From assembly GCF_016650815.1 (NCBI RefSeq), contig NZ_JAEKEZ010000006.1:7501-71500 (forward strand): DNA of 64,000 bases. Direction: 5' to 3'. The stretch is from Pseudomonas sp. TH31 (GTDB lineage Bacteria > Pseudomonadota > Gammaproteobacteria > Pseudomonadales > Pseudomonadaceae). A program made the translations under genes and the position numbers. Of the stretch, positions 29,866 to 41,488 are shown piece after piece. The notes under the pieces are model-generated. The model did no database searches, had not been told where the DNA came from, and was given only the letters and a program-made list of their open reading frames with translations. Numbering within the stretch: the stretch's first letter is position 1; each line of letters starts with the position of its first letter.

Positions 29866-30858
29866 ATGCCCCCTGTCTACCGCCTGGCACTGCCAGCATT
29901 GTGCCTGTCGCTGATCCTGCCTTGCGCCTTTTCCGTCGAGGCCGCCGACCCTGCACCGGCCGCGGCGGGGAAACCCGCCGAAGCAAAACCGGTCGAGCGT
30001 CAGCCGCTGCTTGAGCGTAGTCAGGAAGAAGCGACGGCACTTGAGCGACAACTCCCCGCCCAGGAACAGCAACAACTTCAGGCCGGGGCCAACACCTTTC
30101 TCGCCTTGTGGAAACCGGCCAACACCGCCGAGCCCAAGGGTGCGGTGATTATCATCCCTGGCGCCGGTGAAACCGTTGACTGGCCGCAAGTCATCAGCCC
30201 TTTGCGTAACAAATTGCCGGACGCCGAGTGGAGCAGCCTGAGTATCACCTTGCCCGACCTGCAAAGCGATGCCATTGCGCCACGTATCGTCTCGGCAGCG
30301 CTCGCGCCCAAAACGGCTGAAGCCGCCAGCAAAGACGCAACCACCGCCCCGCCTATCGAGCAGGCCGCCGGTGGTGAAGCGGATGTCGCCGACAAAGCCA
30401 TCGCTGAAACCACCGAGGAACAGGCCAAGGCAGACGCCGAGCGAATCTTCGCCCGCATTGACGCCGCGATTGCCTTTGCCGAACAGCAAAGCGCTCGCCG
30501 CGTCGTGGTGTTGGGGCATGGCACCGGGGCTTATTGGGCTGCTCGTTACCTGAGCGAGAAGCAAACGGCGCAAGTGGAAAGGTTGGTGATGATCGCCGCT
30601 CAGACGCCGCTGACGGGTAAACCCGCGCTGGCCGAGCTGACCCCGACCTTGAAGCTGCCGACCGCCGACCTCTTCTATATGGACAAGCCGCTGGATCGCA
30701 ATGCGGCGCTGGAACGGTTGCAGGCGAGTAAACGCTTGAAGACTTCGGCGTTCAGCCAGGTCTCGCTCAAGGCGTTGCCGGGCAATGCCAAGGCAGAGCA
30801 AGAGCAGTTGTTTCGCCGGGTTCGAGGCTGGTTGAATCCGCAGCCGGTGGCGGACTGA
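29866..30858 (+). CDS. DUF3530 family protein (alpha/beta-hydrolase-like, exported)
   Basis: The 330-residue protein has a signal peptide (LPALCLSLILPCAFSVEAA), an Ala/Glu/Pro-rich stretch, then an alpha/beta-hydrolase-like domain with GAVIIIPGAGETVDWPQ. The nucleophile elbow, normally Gly-x-Ser-x-Gly, reads VLGHGTGAYWA, so the serine is replaced by Gly/Thr. A second low-complexity Ala/Glu insertion sits near residues 145-190. The function is unknown; it may bind rather than hydrolyse a substrate. It diverges from agtS. Confidence 0.82.
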   Translation: MPPVYRLALPALCLSLILPCAFSVEAADPAPAAAGKPAEAKPVERQPLLERSQEEATALERQLPAQEQQQLQAGANTFLALWKPANTAEPKGAVIIIPGAGETVDWPQVISPLRNKLPDAEWSSLSITLPDLQSDAIAPRIVSAALAPKTAEAASKDATTAPPIEQAAGGEADVADKAIAETTEEQAKADAERIFARIDAAIAFAEQQSARRVVVLGHGTGAYWAARYLSEKQTAQVERLVMIAAQTPLTGKPALAELTPTLKLPTADLFYMDKPLDRNAALERLQASKRLKTSAFSQVSLKALPGNAKAEQEQLFRRVRGWLNPQPVAD

Positions 30859-30865
30859 GTAAAAG

Positions 30866-30945
30866 CAAAAGATCGCAGCCTTCGGCAGCTCCTACAGGTG
30901 TACGCATAGCCCTGTGCAGGAGCTGCCGAAGGCTGCGATCTTTTG
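30866..30945. repeat. REP doublet, family 1 (copy g)
   Basis: Two nearly perfect ~30-bp inverted arms (GATCGCAGCCTTCGGCAGCT and complement) are spaced by ~18 bp between the convergent DUF3530 and djlA genes. Confidence 0.9.
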
Positions 30946-30958
30946 ACCTTACAGTCGG

Positions 30959-31723
30959 CTAGCGAAAATCCCGCCGCGCCTTGATCAACGTATAAGCGTT
31001 ATGCAATTCGCGGGTCTTGTCCGTTGCCTCGCGCACCTGCAACGCCGTCGCCCCGGATCCGGCAATCTTGTCCGGATGATGACGACTGAGCAGACGCCGA
31101 TAAGCCCGCTTGATCTGCGCCGGCTCACTGGTCGCCGAAACCCCCAGTAGCCGCAAAGCCTCCTGATAAGTCACAGCGCTGCTGAGCTGGCGTTTCTGCG
31201 GCTCATAGTCCTGGGCCAAGGCCAGTACTTGCTGCGGCGTCCAGCCCAGCCATTTGCCCCACTGCGCAAGCAACTCTCGCTCACGGGTACCCGCACGACC
31301 ATCGGCCCAAACCATCCGCCAACAGGCGCGCAAAACGCCTTCAGCGGCATGGGGCTGGGCACTCAAGCGGCGCAAATAACCCCGCAACCGGTCATGCCCC
31401 GATTTACCGCGATTGAACGCAGCAATCGCACGGCGTTGCGCCGATTCAGTCATGTCCAGTGAGCGCATCTCCTGACGCGCCTGCTGGATGTGACCATCGA
31501 CCACGCGCCCGTCAATCTTGGCCAACCGGCCGAGCAACACAAACAACAGTTCATCGTTGCGCAACACCGGCCGACCGCCGAGTTTTTCCCGCAAATGCCC
31601 CCAGCTCTGCAAGTGCATGCGCCGGTCCAGCGCCTGTCCCAACAAGGCACCGAGCATGGCCCCCGGAATGCTGGCTATGGCAAAGCCCGCTCCGGCTCCG
31701 ATCAGAGTCCCTGGCCACAACAT
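30959..31723 (-). CDS. djlA: Membrane-anchored DnaJ-like co-chaperone DjlA
   Basis: DjlA is an inner-membrane J-protein that stimulates DnaK. The 254-residue protein has a glycine-rich membrane segment (GTLIGAGAGFAIASIPGAM), a TerB-like helical middle and a C-terminal J domain with HHPDK (LLGVSATSEPAQIKRAYRRLL before it). Length and order match the family. It is 1 base from murU on the same strand. Confidence 0.92.
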   Translation of the reverse strand: MLWPGTLIGAGAGFAIASIPGAMLGALLGQALDRRMHLQSWGHLREKLGGRPVLRNDELLFVLLGRLAKIDGRVVDGHIQQARQEMRSLDMTESAQRRAIAAFNRGKSGHDRLRGYLRRLSAQPHAAEGVLRACWRMVWADGRAGTRERELLAQWGKWLGWTPQQVLALAQDYEPQKRQLSSAVTYQEALRLLGVSATSEPAQIKRAYRRLLSRHHPDKIAGSGATALQVREATDKTRELHNAYTLIKARRDFR

Positions 31724-31724
31724 G

Positions 31725-33411
<1,687 letters not shown>

Positions 33412-33541
33412 TACAAGGGTCTCCGACGGCGCTAGCCGTCAAGCGGGTCATGCTTTATTATCCAGCATCTTTTTCAGACCATCGAGAGGCGTGCGGCCCA
33501 CACCGCGGGCAGATGGCACGCAGGAAGCCCGGACTAATAAG

Positions 33542-36349
33542 ATGGCATTGAAATCCCCCGCGTTTCGTAAAAAATTTCCGTTGTTGGTTACCGGCAGTTT
33601 GCTGGCCCTGCAACCCCTAGCCACTTCCTACGTGGTCGCCGCGGAACAGTATGACTGCTCAGTCTCTGCTTCGGGTGCCTGGAACTGTGCGCCAAAGTCG
33701 CCGGCAGCAGCATTGCCGCCGCGACCCGTCCATGACGGCAGCGCAGTCACCGCCACTGGCGAAGCCCCGGCTGATGCCCGTTCCGGCAGCGTCGACCAAG
33801 ACACCGGCACCAAGCCGGTGCTGGTGACCGAAGCCAAAGGCCGTGGCCTGAAGTCCCGTAGCGCAGACTACAGTCACCTCGACTGGGTTCCGCGTGAGAA
33901 CCTCACTGCTGCGCAGTTGGCCGAAACCGGTCCTTACTGCTCTGGTTCCTATATCGAACCCATTCGTCCTGGCATGAATGACAAGACGAATAAAAGTGAC
34001 GCACCGACCTTTATCGGCGCCAAGGCTTCGCGCTATAACACCGAAAGTCAGGTCGGCACGCTGGCCGGTGACGTGGTGTTGCGTCAGGGCAGCATGCAGG
34101 CCGAAGCCGACGAAGCCAGCCTGTACCAGGCCGAGAGCCGTGGCGAACTGAGCGGCAACGTGCGCGTTCGTGACAACGGCGCACTGATCGTGGGCGACCA
34201 CGCCGAAGTTCAACTCGACACCGGTGAAGCCAAGGTCGATAACGCTGAATACGTGATGCACAAATCCCGTATCCGCGGTAACGCGCTGTACGCCAAACGT
34301 GCCGAAAACGCGATCATCCGCCTCAAGGATGGTACGTACACCACGTGCGAACCGAACAGCAACGCCTGGCAGCTCAAGGGCAATAACATCACCTTGAACC
34401 CGGCGACCGGTTTCGGTACCGCGACCAACGTGACGCTGCGGGTCAAGGACATTCCTGTCCTGTACACGCCATACATCTACTTCCCGATCGACAACCGTCG
34501 CCAATCCGGTTTCCTGCCGCCGACCATCGGCACCGGCACCGACACTGGCTTCATGCTGGTCACGCCGTACTACTTCAACCTGGCACCGAACTACGATGCC
34601 ACGTTGTACCCGCGCTACATGAGCAAGCGCGGCATGTTGGTGGAAGGCGAGTTCCGTTACCTGACCAAGTCCAGCGAAGGTCAGTTCGGCGCCGCGTACC
34701 TCAACGACGACGATACCGAGCGCAGCAAGCAGTCCGATTACGAAAAAACCCGCTACATGTACAACTGGCAGCACAAGGGTGGCCTCGACTCACGCGTGTT
34801 CACGCAAGTCGACTACACCAAGATCAGCGATCCGTATTACTTCCAGGATCTGCAGACTGACCAGATTGGCGTGAAAAGCGCGGATTACGTGAATCAGCAG
34901 GGTTCCGTTACCTACCGTGGCGATAGCTACACTGCACGCTTGAATGCTCAGGCTTATCAGCTGGCGACCGTTTCGAACATCACGCCGTACGATCGTTTGC
35001 CGCAGATCACCTTCGACGGTGCGCTGCCTTATCACCCGGAAGGTCTGAACTTCTCGTATAACACTGAACTCGTGCGGTTCGACCGTGATCTGCAAAACGG
35101 CAACTTCTCCGATGAAAACGGGAACATTACCCCCCGCCTGGATAACAACGTTCAAGGGCTGGCTCGCGCCACCGGCGATCGTCTAAACCTGGCACCCGCC
35201 GTTAGCCTGCCGCTGAACTGGACTTATGGTTTCCTGAAGCCAACGCTCAAATACCAGTACACGCAGTACGACCTGGATCTGGACGGCACTGGCAAGTCCC
35301 AGATCGCGGCCCAGACCGCGGATCAGAACAAGCTCAACGGCACTTACGATCGCAACCAGAACCGCGGGGTGCCAATTGCAAGCATCGACAGCGGCCTGTA
35401 CTTCGATCGTAATACCCAGTGGTTCGGCAAGAACTATCGCCAGACCCTCGAACCGCGTCTTTACTATCTCTATGTACCAGAGGTAAATCAGGAAGACATC
35501 CCGGTATTCGACACCAGCGAATACACGTTCAACTACGCGTCGCTGTTCCGTGACAACCGCTTCTCCGGCTCCGACCGCGTCGGTGACGAGAACAAATTGT
35601 CCCTGGGCGTGACCAACCGCTGGATTGAAGACAACGGTTTCGAACGCCAACGTGTCAGCGTCGGTCAAGCCGTCTACTTCAAGGACCGCGAAGTACAGCT
35701 GCCGGGTATCGACCCGAAAACCCGTCAGGACGCGCACTCCAACGTTTCGCCTTATGCGCTGGAATACGAATATCGCTGGAACCGCGATTGGCGCACCACG
35801 GCCGATTACAACTGGGACCCGGACAGCCGCAGCCCGCGCTCGGGCAGCGCGATGTTCCACTACCAGCCTGAAGACAACCCGAACAAGATCATCAACGCCG
35901 GTTATCGCTATCGCAATGACCAGGTCCGTTACGACCAGACCACCGGTAAATGGACAGTGGGCGGCGGTGACTACGGTACCCCGGGCACGCCTGGCTACGT
36001 GAAGGACTACTACAAGATCAAACAGCACGACTTCTCGGTGATGTGGCCGATCGTGCCGCATTGGAACGCCATCAGCCGCTGGCAGTACGACTACAACCGC
36101 AACCGTACCCTGGAAGCCTTCGGTGGTTTCGAGTACGACAACTGCTGCTGGAAACTGCGCCTGATCAACCGTTACTGGGTTTCCTATGACGAGTTCAGTC
36201 AGGAAGCTCCGCAAAACGAAAAAGGCGACCATGGCGTCTTCCTCCAAATTGTTCTGAAGGGACTCGGCGGCCTGACTGGCGCCAAAGTAGAGAGTTTCCT
36301 CGACAAAGGCATTCAAGGTTATCGTGAACGTGAAGACCAAGCTTTCTGA
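33542..36349 (+). CDS. lptD: LPS-assembly protein LptD
   Basis: LptD with LptE inserts LPS in the outer leaflet of the outer membrane. The 935-residue protein has a signal peptide (residues 1-~33, ending VVAAEQ), an extended N-terminal region, the LptA-like jellyroll (~residues 165-300: [19 protein letters not shown]) and a ~600-residue beta-barrel with many alternating aromatic strands ([13 protein letters not shown] near the end). Paired cysteines in the N-terminal part and near the C-terminus (DNCCWKL) fit the essential disulfides. The start [11 protein letters not shown] is chosen as signal; the frame opens upstream without it. Confidence 0.95.
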   Translation: MALKSPAFRKKFPLLVTGSLLALQPLATSYVVAAEQYDCSVSASGAWNCAPKSPAAALPPRPVHDGSAVTATGEAPADARSGSVDQDTGTKPVLVTEAKGRGLKSRSADYSHLDWVPRENLTAAQLAETGPYCSGSYIEPIRPGMNDKTNKSDAPTFIGAKASRYNTESQVGTLAGDVVLRQGSMQAEADEASLYQAESRGELSGNVRVRDNGALIVGDHAEVQLDTGEAKVDNAEYVMHKSRIRGNALYAKRAENAIIRLKDGTYTTCEPNSNAWQLKGNNITLNPATGFGTATNVTLRVKDIPVLYTPYIYFPIDNRRQSGFLPPTIGTGTDTGFMLVTPYYFNLAPNYDATLYPRYMSKRGMLVEGEFRYLTKSSEGQFGAAYLNDDDTERSKQSDYEKTRYMYNWQHKGGLDSRVFTQVDYTKISDPYYFQDLQTDQIGVKSADYVNQQGSVTYRGDSYTARLNAQAYQLATVSNITPYDRLPQITFDGALPYHPEGLNFSYNTELVRFDRDLQNGNFSDENGNITPRLDNNVQGLARATGDRLNLAPAVSLPLNWTYGFLKPTLKYQYTQYDLDLDGTGKSQIAAQTADQNKLNGTYDRNQNRGVPIASIDSGLYFDRNTQWFGKNYRQTLEPRLYYLYVPEVNQEDIPVFDTSEYTFNYASLFRDNRFSGSDRVGDENKLSLGVTNRWIEDNGFERQRVSVGQAVYFKDREVQLPGIDPKTRQDAHSNVSPYALEYEYRWNRDWRTTADYNWDPDSRSPRSGSAMFHYQPEDNPNKIINAGYRYRNDQVRYDQTTGKWTVGGGDYGTPGTPGYVKDYYKIKQHDFSVMWPIVPHWNAISRWQYDYNRNRTLEAFGGFEYDNCCWKLRLINRYWVSYDEFSQEAPQNEKGDHGVFLQIVLKGLGGLTGAKVESFLDKGIQGYREREDQAF

Positions 36350-37646
36350 TTGTCTGCGCCCGCTGATGCTGGGCGCGCTGTTCCTGGGTACCGCGGCTAA
36401 CGCCGCGGTGCAGTCCATCGACAAAGTGGTGGCCATCGTCGACAACGACGTGGTCATGCAGAGCCAACTGGACCAACGGGTCCACGAAGTTCAGCAAACC
36501 ATTGCCAAACGCGGCGCTGCGGTACCGCCGGCCAGCGTGCTGGACCAGCAGGTACTGGAGCGCCTGATCGTCGAAAACCTGCAATTGCAGATCGGCGACC
36601 GTTCCGGCATCCGCATTACCGATGAAGAGCTGAACCAGGCCGTCGGCACCATCGCCCAGCGCAATAACATGTCGCTCGAGCAATTCCGCGCCGCTCTGGC
36701 TCACGACGGTCTGTCTTATGACGACGCGCGTGACCAGATTCGTCGCGAGATGATTATCAGCCGTGTGCGTCAGCGTCGTGTGGCCGAACGCATCCAGGTG
36801 TCCGAGCAGGAAGTGAAGAACTTCCTCGCCTCCGACCTGGGCAAAATGCAGCTGTCCGAAGAGTTCCACCTGGCCAACATCCTGATTCCTACGCCGGAAA
36901 GCGCCAACTCCGACGCCATTCAGAATGCTGCCAAACAAGCGGACGCGGTTTACCAGCAACTCAAGCAAGGCGCTGACTTCGGTCAGTTGGCAATCGCCAA
37001 ATCCGCCAGCGAAACCGCACTCGAAGGCGGCGACATGGGCTGGCGTAAAGCCGCTCAATTGCCACCCCCGTTCGATCGCATGCTGAGCACCATGGCCATC
37101 GGCGACGTGACCCAGCCAATGCGTACTCCCGGCGGCTTCATTATGTTGAAGATTCTCGAGAAACGTGGCGGCGAGACTCAGATGCGCGACGAAGTGCATG
37201 TGCGTCACATCCTGGTCAAACCGAGCCCGATTCGCGACGAAGAAAAAACCAAGGCGCTGGTTCAGTCGCTCTACACCCGTATCGAAGCGGGCGAAGACTT
37301 TGCCGAACTGGCGAAAAGCTACTCGGAAGATCCGGGTTCCGCCCTCAACGGCGGCGACATGAACTGGATCGACCCGAATGCCGTGGTCCCTGAATTCCGC
37401 GAAGTGATGGCCAAGTCCCCGCAAGGTCAGCTGTCCAAGCCGTTCAAGACTCAATATGGCTGGCACATTCTGGAAGTCCTTGGCCGTCGCGCCACAGACA
37501 GCACCGCCCAGGCCCGCGAGCAACAAGCGATGACCGTACTGCGTAACCGCAAATACGACGAAGAGCTGCAAACCTGGCTGCGTCAGATCCGTGACGAAGC
37601 GTACGTAGAGATCAAACTCCCTGGTGCAGACCAGGCAGCACAGTGA
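36324..37646 (+). CDS. surA: Periplasmic chaperone and peptidyl-prolyl isomerase SurA
   Basis: SurA escorts outer-membrane proteins, including LptD, through the periplasm. The 440-residue protein has a signal peptide (to ANAAV), an N-terminal chaperone domain and two parvulin domains ([12 protein letters not shown]...GGDMGWRK and [12 protein letters not shown]...GGDMNWID). The start is a GTG inside the end of lptD: 36324 (AAGG 6 bases upstream) or 36330; the latter gives MKTKLSDCL. The overlap suggests coupled translation. Confidence 0.94.
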   Translation: MNVKTKLSDCLRPLMLGALFLGTAANAAVQSIDKVVAIVDNDVVMQSQLDQRVHEVQQTIAKRGAAVPPASVLDQQVLERLIVENLQLQIGDRSGIRITDEELNQAVGTIAQRNNMSLEQFRAALAHDGLSYDDARDQIRREMIISRVRQRRVAERIQVSEQEVKNFLASDLGKMQLSEEFHLANILIPTPESANSDAIQNAAKQADAVYQQLKQGADFGQLAIAKSASETALEGGDMGWRKAAQLPPPFDRMLSTMAIGDVTQPMRTPGGFIMLKILEKRGGETQMRDEVHVRHILVKPSPIRDEEKTKALVQSLYTRIEAGEDFAELAKSYSEDPGSALNGGDMNWIDPNAVVPEFREVMAKSPQGQLSKPFKTQYGWHILEVLGRRATDSTAQAREQQAMTVLRNRKYDEELQTWLRQIRDEAYVEIKLPGADQAAQ

Positions 37647-38630
37647 AACCCAAGCGTTTCGCGCTGACCCCCGGCGAGCCGGCCGGCATAGGTCCTGACC
37701 TGTGCCTGCTGCTCGCCTCGCAAGCCCAGCCACACCCCCTGATTGCCATTACCAACCGCGACCTGCTCATCGAGCGGGCCGCGCAACTGGGCGTGGTCGT
37801 CGACCTGCTGCCGGTCACACCGGATAACTGGCCGGACGTTCCTGCTCCGGCCAACAGCTTGTATGTCTGGGATACACCGCTCAACACCAAGGTCACCGCC
37901 GGGCAACTGGACAAAGCCAATGCCGCTTTCGTTCTGCAAACCCTGACGCGCGCGGGCCAAGGCTGCCTGGACGGGCATTTCGCCGGGATGATCACCGCGC
38001 CAGTGCACAAGGGCGTGATCAATGACTCCGGGATCGCCTTTTCCGGGCATACGGAATTTCTCGCCGACCTGACCCATACCGCACAAGTGGTGATGATGCT
38101 CGCTACACGCGGATTGCGCGTGGCGCTGGTCACCACTCACCTGCCGCTTCGCGAGATTGCCGATGCAATCACCCCGGAGCGCCTGGAGCGGGTTACGCGG
38201 ATTCTGTACACCGACCTGCAAAAAATTCGGCATCGCCCAGCCACGCATCCTGGTGTGCGGGCTCAACCCCCACGCCGGTGAAGGCGGACACCTGGGCCAT
38301 GAAGAAATCGACATCATCGAACCCACATTAGAGCGCCTGCGCGGCGAGGGTATGGACCTTCGCGGTCCCCTGCCCGCCGACACTCTGTTTACCCCCAAAT
38401 ATCTGGAGCACTGCGACGCAGTGCTGGCGATGTACCACGACCAGGGCCTGCCGGTGCTGAAGTACAAAGGCTTCGGCGCGGCAGTCAACGTGACCCTCGG
38501 CTTGCCGATCATTCGCACATCGGTGGACCACGGCACTGCCCTGGACCTGGCCGGCAGCGGAAAAATCGACACCGGCAGCCTGCAAGTCGCCCTGGAAACC
38601 GCCTATCAGATGGCCGAGACCCGTTTATGA
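37643..38630 (+). CDS. pdxA: 4-hydroxythreonine-4-phosphate dehydrogenase PdxA (frameshifted as sequenced)
   Basis: PdxA acts in pyridoxal phosphate synthesis. The N-terminal part shows [25 protein letters not shown] and the metal His in [10 protein letters not shown]; the C-terminal part has [28 protein letters not shown] and [11 protein letters not shown]. The parts are in different frames. The junction is at the six-A run 38220-38225 (DLQK-KFGIAQ); eight As would restore ~330 residues, so two bases are probably missing. The ATG overlaps the surA stop and its own stop overlaps rsmA. Confidence 0.9.
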
Positions 38631-39445
38631 CCGAGCACTACCAACACAAGGCGCGCAAACGCTTTGGCCAGAACTTCCTGCACGATGCCGGCGTTATCGA
38701 TCGCATCCTGCGCGCCATCCGCGCCAAGCCTGAAGACCGCCTGCTGGAAATCGGCCCGGGCCAGGGTGCACTGACACAAGGCCTGCTCAACAGCGGCGCA
38801 CAGTTGGACGTGGTGGAGCTGGACAAGGACCTGATCCCGATCCTCAACCAGCAATTCGCCGGCATGAGCAATTTCAACCTGCACCAGGGCGACGCGCTGA
38901 AGTTCGACTTCAACAGCCTGAACGCGGCGCCGAATAGCCTGCGTGTAGTCGGCAACCTGCCGTACAACATCTCCACGCCGCTGATTTTCCACCTGCTGAA
39001 CAACGCCGGCATCATTCGCGACATGCACTTCATGCTGCAAAAGGAAGTGGTCGAGCGTCTGGCAGCAGGCCCTGGCGGTGGTGATTGGGGTCGCCTGTCG
39101 ATCATGGTTCAGTATCACTGCCGGGTTGAACATCTGTTCAACGTTGGTCCGGGAGCGTTCAATCCGCCGCCGAAAGTCGATTCGGCCATCGTACGCCTGG
39201 TGCCTCACGCGGTACTGCCGCACCCGGCGAAGGATCACAAGCTGCTGGAGCGCGTCGTGCGCGAAGCCTTCAACCAGCGCCGCAAGACCTTGCGCAACAC
39301 CCTCAAGTTGCTGCTGAGCAACGACGAGATCGAAGCGGCCGGTGTCGATGGCAGCCTGCGTCCCGAGCAACTCGACCTGGCCGCCTTCGTGCGCCTGGCC
39401 GACAAACTCAGCGAACAAGTCCTGCAGGCGCCCGTCGCCGACTGA
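38627..39445 (+). CDS. rsmA: 16S rRNA (A1518/A1519) dimethyltransferase RsmA/KsgA
   Basis: RsmA dimethylates two adenines near the 3' end of 16S rRNA in late 30S maturation. The 272-residue protein has [10 protein letters not shown], the SAM motif [12 protein letters not shown], the acidic VVELDKDL and the catalytic NLPYNIS. It overlaps pdxA by 4 bases and belongs to the lptD-surA-pdxA-rsmA-apaGH block. Confidence 0.96.
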   Translation: MTEHYQHKARKRFGQNFLHDAGVIDRILRAIRAKPEDRLLEIGPGQGALTQGLLNSGAQLDVVELDKDLIPILNQQFAGMSNFNLHQGDALKFDFNSLNAAPNSLRVVGNLPYNISTPLIFHLLNNAGIIRDMHFMLQKEVVERLAAGPGGGDWGRLSIMVQYHCRVEHLFNVGPGAFNPPPKVDSAIVRLVPHAVLPHPAKDHKLLERVVREAFNQRRKTLRNTLKLLLSNDEIEAAGVDGSLRPEQLDLAAFVRLADKLSEQVLQAPVAD

Positions 39446-39568
39446 CAGGCGATGAGAGTTATCGGGTAGGACGCCAGACGCGATGTCTGGTTTACTACCC
39501 GATACTTGGCCTAGACTGAATCCCATCAGCTACGCCCCGCGTCCCGCTTCGTTTTTAAGGCCTCTTGC

Positions 39569-39949
39569 ATGTCCGATCCTCGTTATCAGGTCAACGTCAG
39601 CGTCGTCACTCGCTATCTGGCAGAACAATCGCAACCCGAGCACGAACGCTTTGCCTTCGCCTACACCATCACCGTGCAGAACAATGGCGAGCTCGCCGCC
39701 AAGCTGCTCTCGCGGCACTGGGTCATTACCGATGGCGACGGGCATGTCGAAGAGGTGCGCGGTGCAGGCGTTGTCGGCCAGCAGCCGTTGATCGGTCCGG
39801 GCAACAGCCACACTTACAGCAGCGGCACCGTCATGACCTCCAAGGTCGGCACCATGCAAGGCACCTACCAGATGCTCGCCGACGACGGCAAGCACTTCGA
39901 TGCCGTGATCGCGCCGTTCCGCCTCGCGGTGCCCGGAGCCCTGCACTGA
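39569..39949 (+). CDS. apaG: ApaG (DUF525/Fn3-like) protein
   Basis: The 126-residue protein matches ApaG, a beta-sandwich protein of unknown biochemical role linked to apaH. It has [16 protein letters not shown] strands, [14 protein letters not shown] and [19 protein letters not shown]. Its TGA and the apaH ATG share one base (TGATG), so they are coupled. Confidence 0.95.
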   Translation: MSDPRYQVNVSVVTRYLAEQSQPEHERFAFAYTITVQNNGELAAKLLSRHWVITDGDGHVEEVRGAGVVGQQPLIGPGNSHTYSSGTVMTSKVGTMQGTYQMLADDGKHFDAVIAPFRLAVPGALH

Positions 39950-40830
39950 TGGCAACGTACGCCGTCGGCGACCTGCAAGGCTGCCTCGAACCGCTGCAAT
40001 GCCTGCTCAAGCAAGTCGCCTTCGACCCTGCCAGGGACCGTCTGTGGTTGGTGGGTGACCTGGTCAACCGCGGCCCGCAGTCGCTGGAAACCTTGCGCTT
40101 CCTCTTTAGCATTCGCGAATCGCTGGTATGCGTACTCGGCAACCATGATCTGCACTTGCTGGCCGCCGGGCATAACATCGAACGCCTGAAGAAAAATGAC
40201 ACCCTGCGCGAGATCCTCGAAGCGCCTGACCGTGCCGAGTTGCTTGAGTGGCTGCGCCAGCAAAAACTCATGCACTACGACGAACAGCGCCACATCGCCT
40301 TGGTCCATGCCGGCATACCGCCGCAATGGTCATTGCGCAAAGCCTTGAAGTGCGCTGGCGAAGTCGAGGCCGCCCTGCGTGACGACAACCTCTTCGCCCC
40401 TTATCTGGATGGCATGTACGGAAACGAGCCGACCAAATGGAACAGTGACCTCACCGGCGTTGATCGTCTGCGAGTGATCACCAACTATTTCACCCGCATG
40501 CGCTTCTGCACCAGCGAAGGCAAGCTCGACCTCAAGGGCAAGGAAGGCGCCGACACCGCGCCGCCGGGTTACGCCCCGTGGTTCAAGTACAAGGAGCGCA
40601 AGACCAAAGGCCTGAAGATCATCTTTGGTCATTGGGCAGCCCTTGAAGGCAAGTGTGACGAGCCGGGCATCTTTGCCCTCGACACCGGCTGCGTCTGGGG
40701 TGGTGCCCTGACCTTGATGAACGTCGATACCCTGGAGCGCCTGAGCTGCAAATGCGACGAGCAGGGTCACACCAAACCACCAGTCGCCTCCCCTATTCCC
40801 GAACAAACGTCAGCCAGCGCCCAGCGCTAG
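39949..40830 (+). CDS. apaH: Symmetrical bis(5'-nucleosyl)-tetraphosphatase ApaH
   Basis: ApaH splits Ap4A and removes Np4 RNA caps. The 293-residue calcineurin-type phosphatase has the metal motifs [34 protein letters not shown] and FGHWAA. The start at 39949 overlaps the apaG stop; the same frame is open upstream but that part is a shadow of apaG. Confidence 0.95.
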   Translation: MATYAVGDLQGCLEPLQCLLKQVAFDPARDRLWLVGDLVNRGPQSLETLRFLFSIRESLVCVLGNHDLHLLAAGHNIERLKKNDTLREILEAPDRAELLEWLRQQKLMHYDEQRHIALVHAGIPPQWSLRKALKCAGEVEAALRDDNLFAPYLDGMYGNEPTKWNSDLTGVDRLRVITNYFTRMRFCTSEGKLDLKGKEGADTAPPGYAPWFKYKERKTKGLKIIFGHWAALEGKCDEPGIFALDTGCVWGGALTLMNVDTLERLSCKCDEQGHTKPPVASPIPEQTSASAQR

Positions 40831-40863
40831 ACTGCGCTTTCAGCCGAGCCACAGGAGCCCGCC

Positions 40864-41192
40864 ATGAGCGAATTCAAACGTATCCCCCAGAACAGGCCCA
40901 AGCCCTGCGCGAACAAGGCGCAGTGGTGGTCGATGTCCGCGATCCGGCAACGTTTGCCGCGCTGCATATCAGTGGTTCGAAGCATCTGGACAACGTTTCC
41001 ATCTCGGATTTCATCCGCGCCGCCGACCTTGATGCACCGACCGTGGTGGTCTGCTATCACGGCAACTCCAGTCAGAGCGCAGCGGCGTACCTGATCAGCC
41101 AGGGCTTCTCCGACGTCTACAGCATGGATGGCGGTTTCGAGTTGTGGCGCACGACTTATCCCGCGGAAACCGCACAAGGTACCGCCGAATAA
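40864..41192 (+). CDS. glpE: Thiosulfate sulfurtransferase GlpE (frameshifted as sequenced)
   Basis: This single-domain rhodanese transfers sulfur from thiosulfate to cyanide or thioredoxin. The start MSEFKRI is in one frame, and the rest ([19 protein letters not shown], then the active Cys in [13 protein letters not shown]) in the next. Adding one C to the five-C run at 40884-40888 restores ~109 residues, the normal length. GGAG lies before the ATG. It closes the lptD-apaH cluster. Confidence 0.88.
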
Positions 41193-41488
41193 TTTTTTTG
41201 TAACGCGCAAGCCCCGGCCCCCGCGGGCTCGCGCAGTGGCAGACGAACGGTCTGCCACAACTAATTACGTATCTCGCCTTTACCTCCCGAATTCCCAACT
41301 ATCCTTAAGCGCAGGCCATCCAAAACAGGGGAGAGCCGGTACACCGGCGCGCGGGTCATCGGGAGTAGCTTTCGGGGCAGTCAGCTGCGAAAGAGTTCTG
41401 GGGGGTAAACAGCAACTGCCTGTTCGGTTGCTGCCAGCATCGACTGAATGATCCGGCGTCGGCTCCACGTATCGAGCGAGGTGACGTC
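41193..41488. promoter_or_regulatory. Upstream region of prkA
   Basis: The 296 bp before prkA contain no gene I can support. A small stem-loop (GCCGGT / ACCGGC, 41335-41348) lies in the probable 5' leader. No clear sigma-70 or sigma-54 promoter was recognised. Confidence 0.3.
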
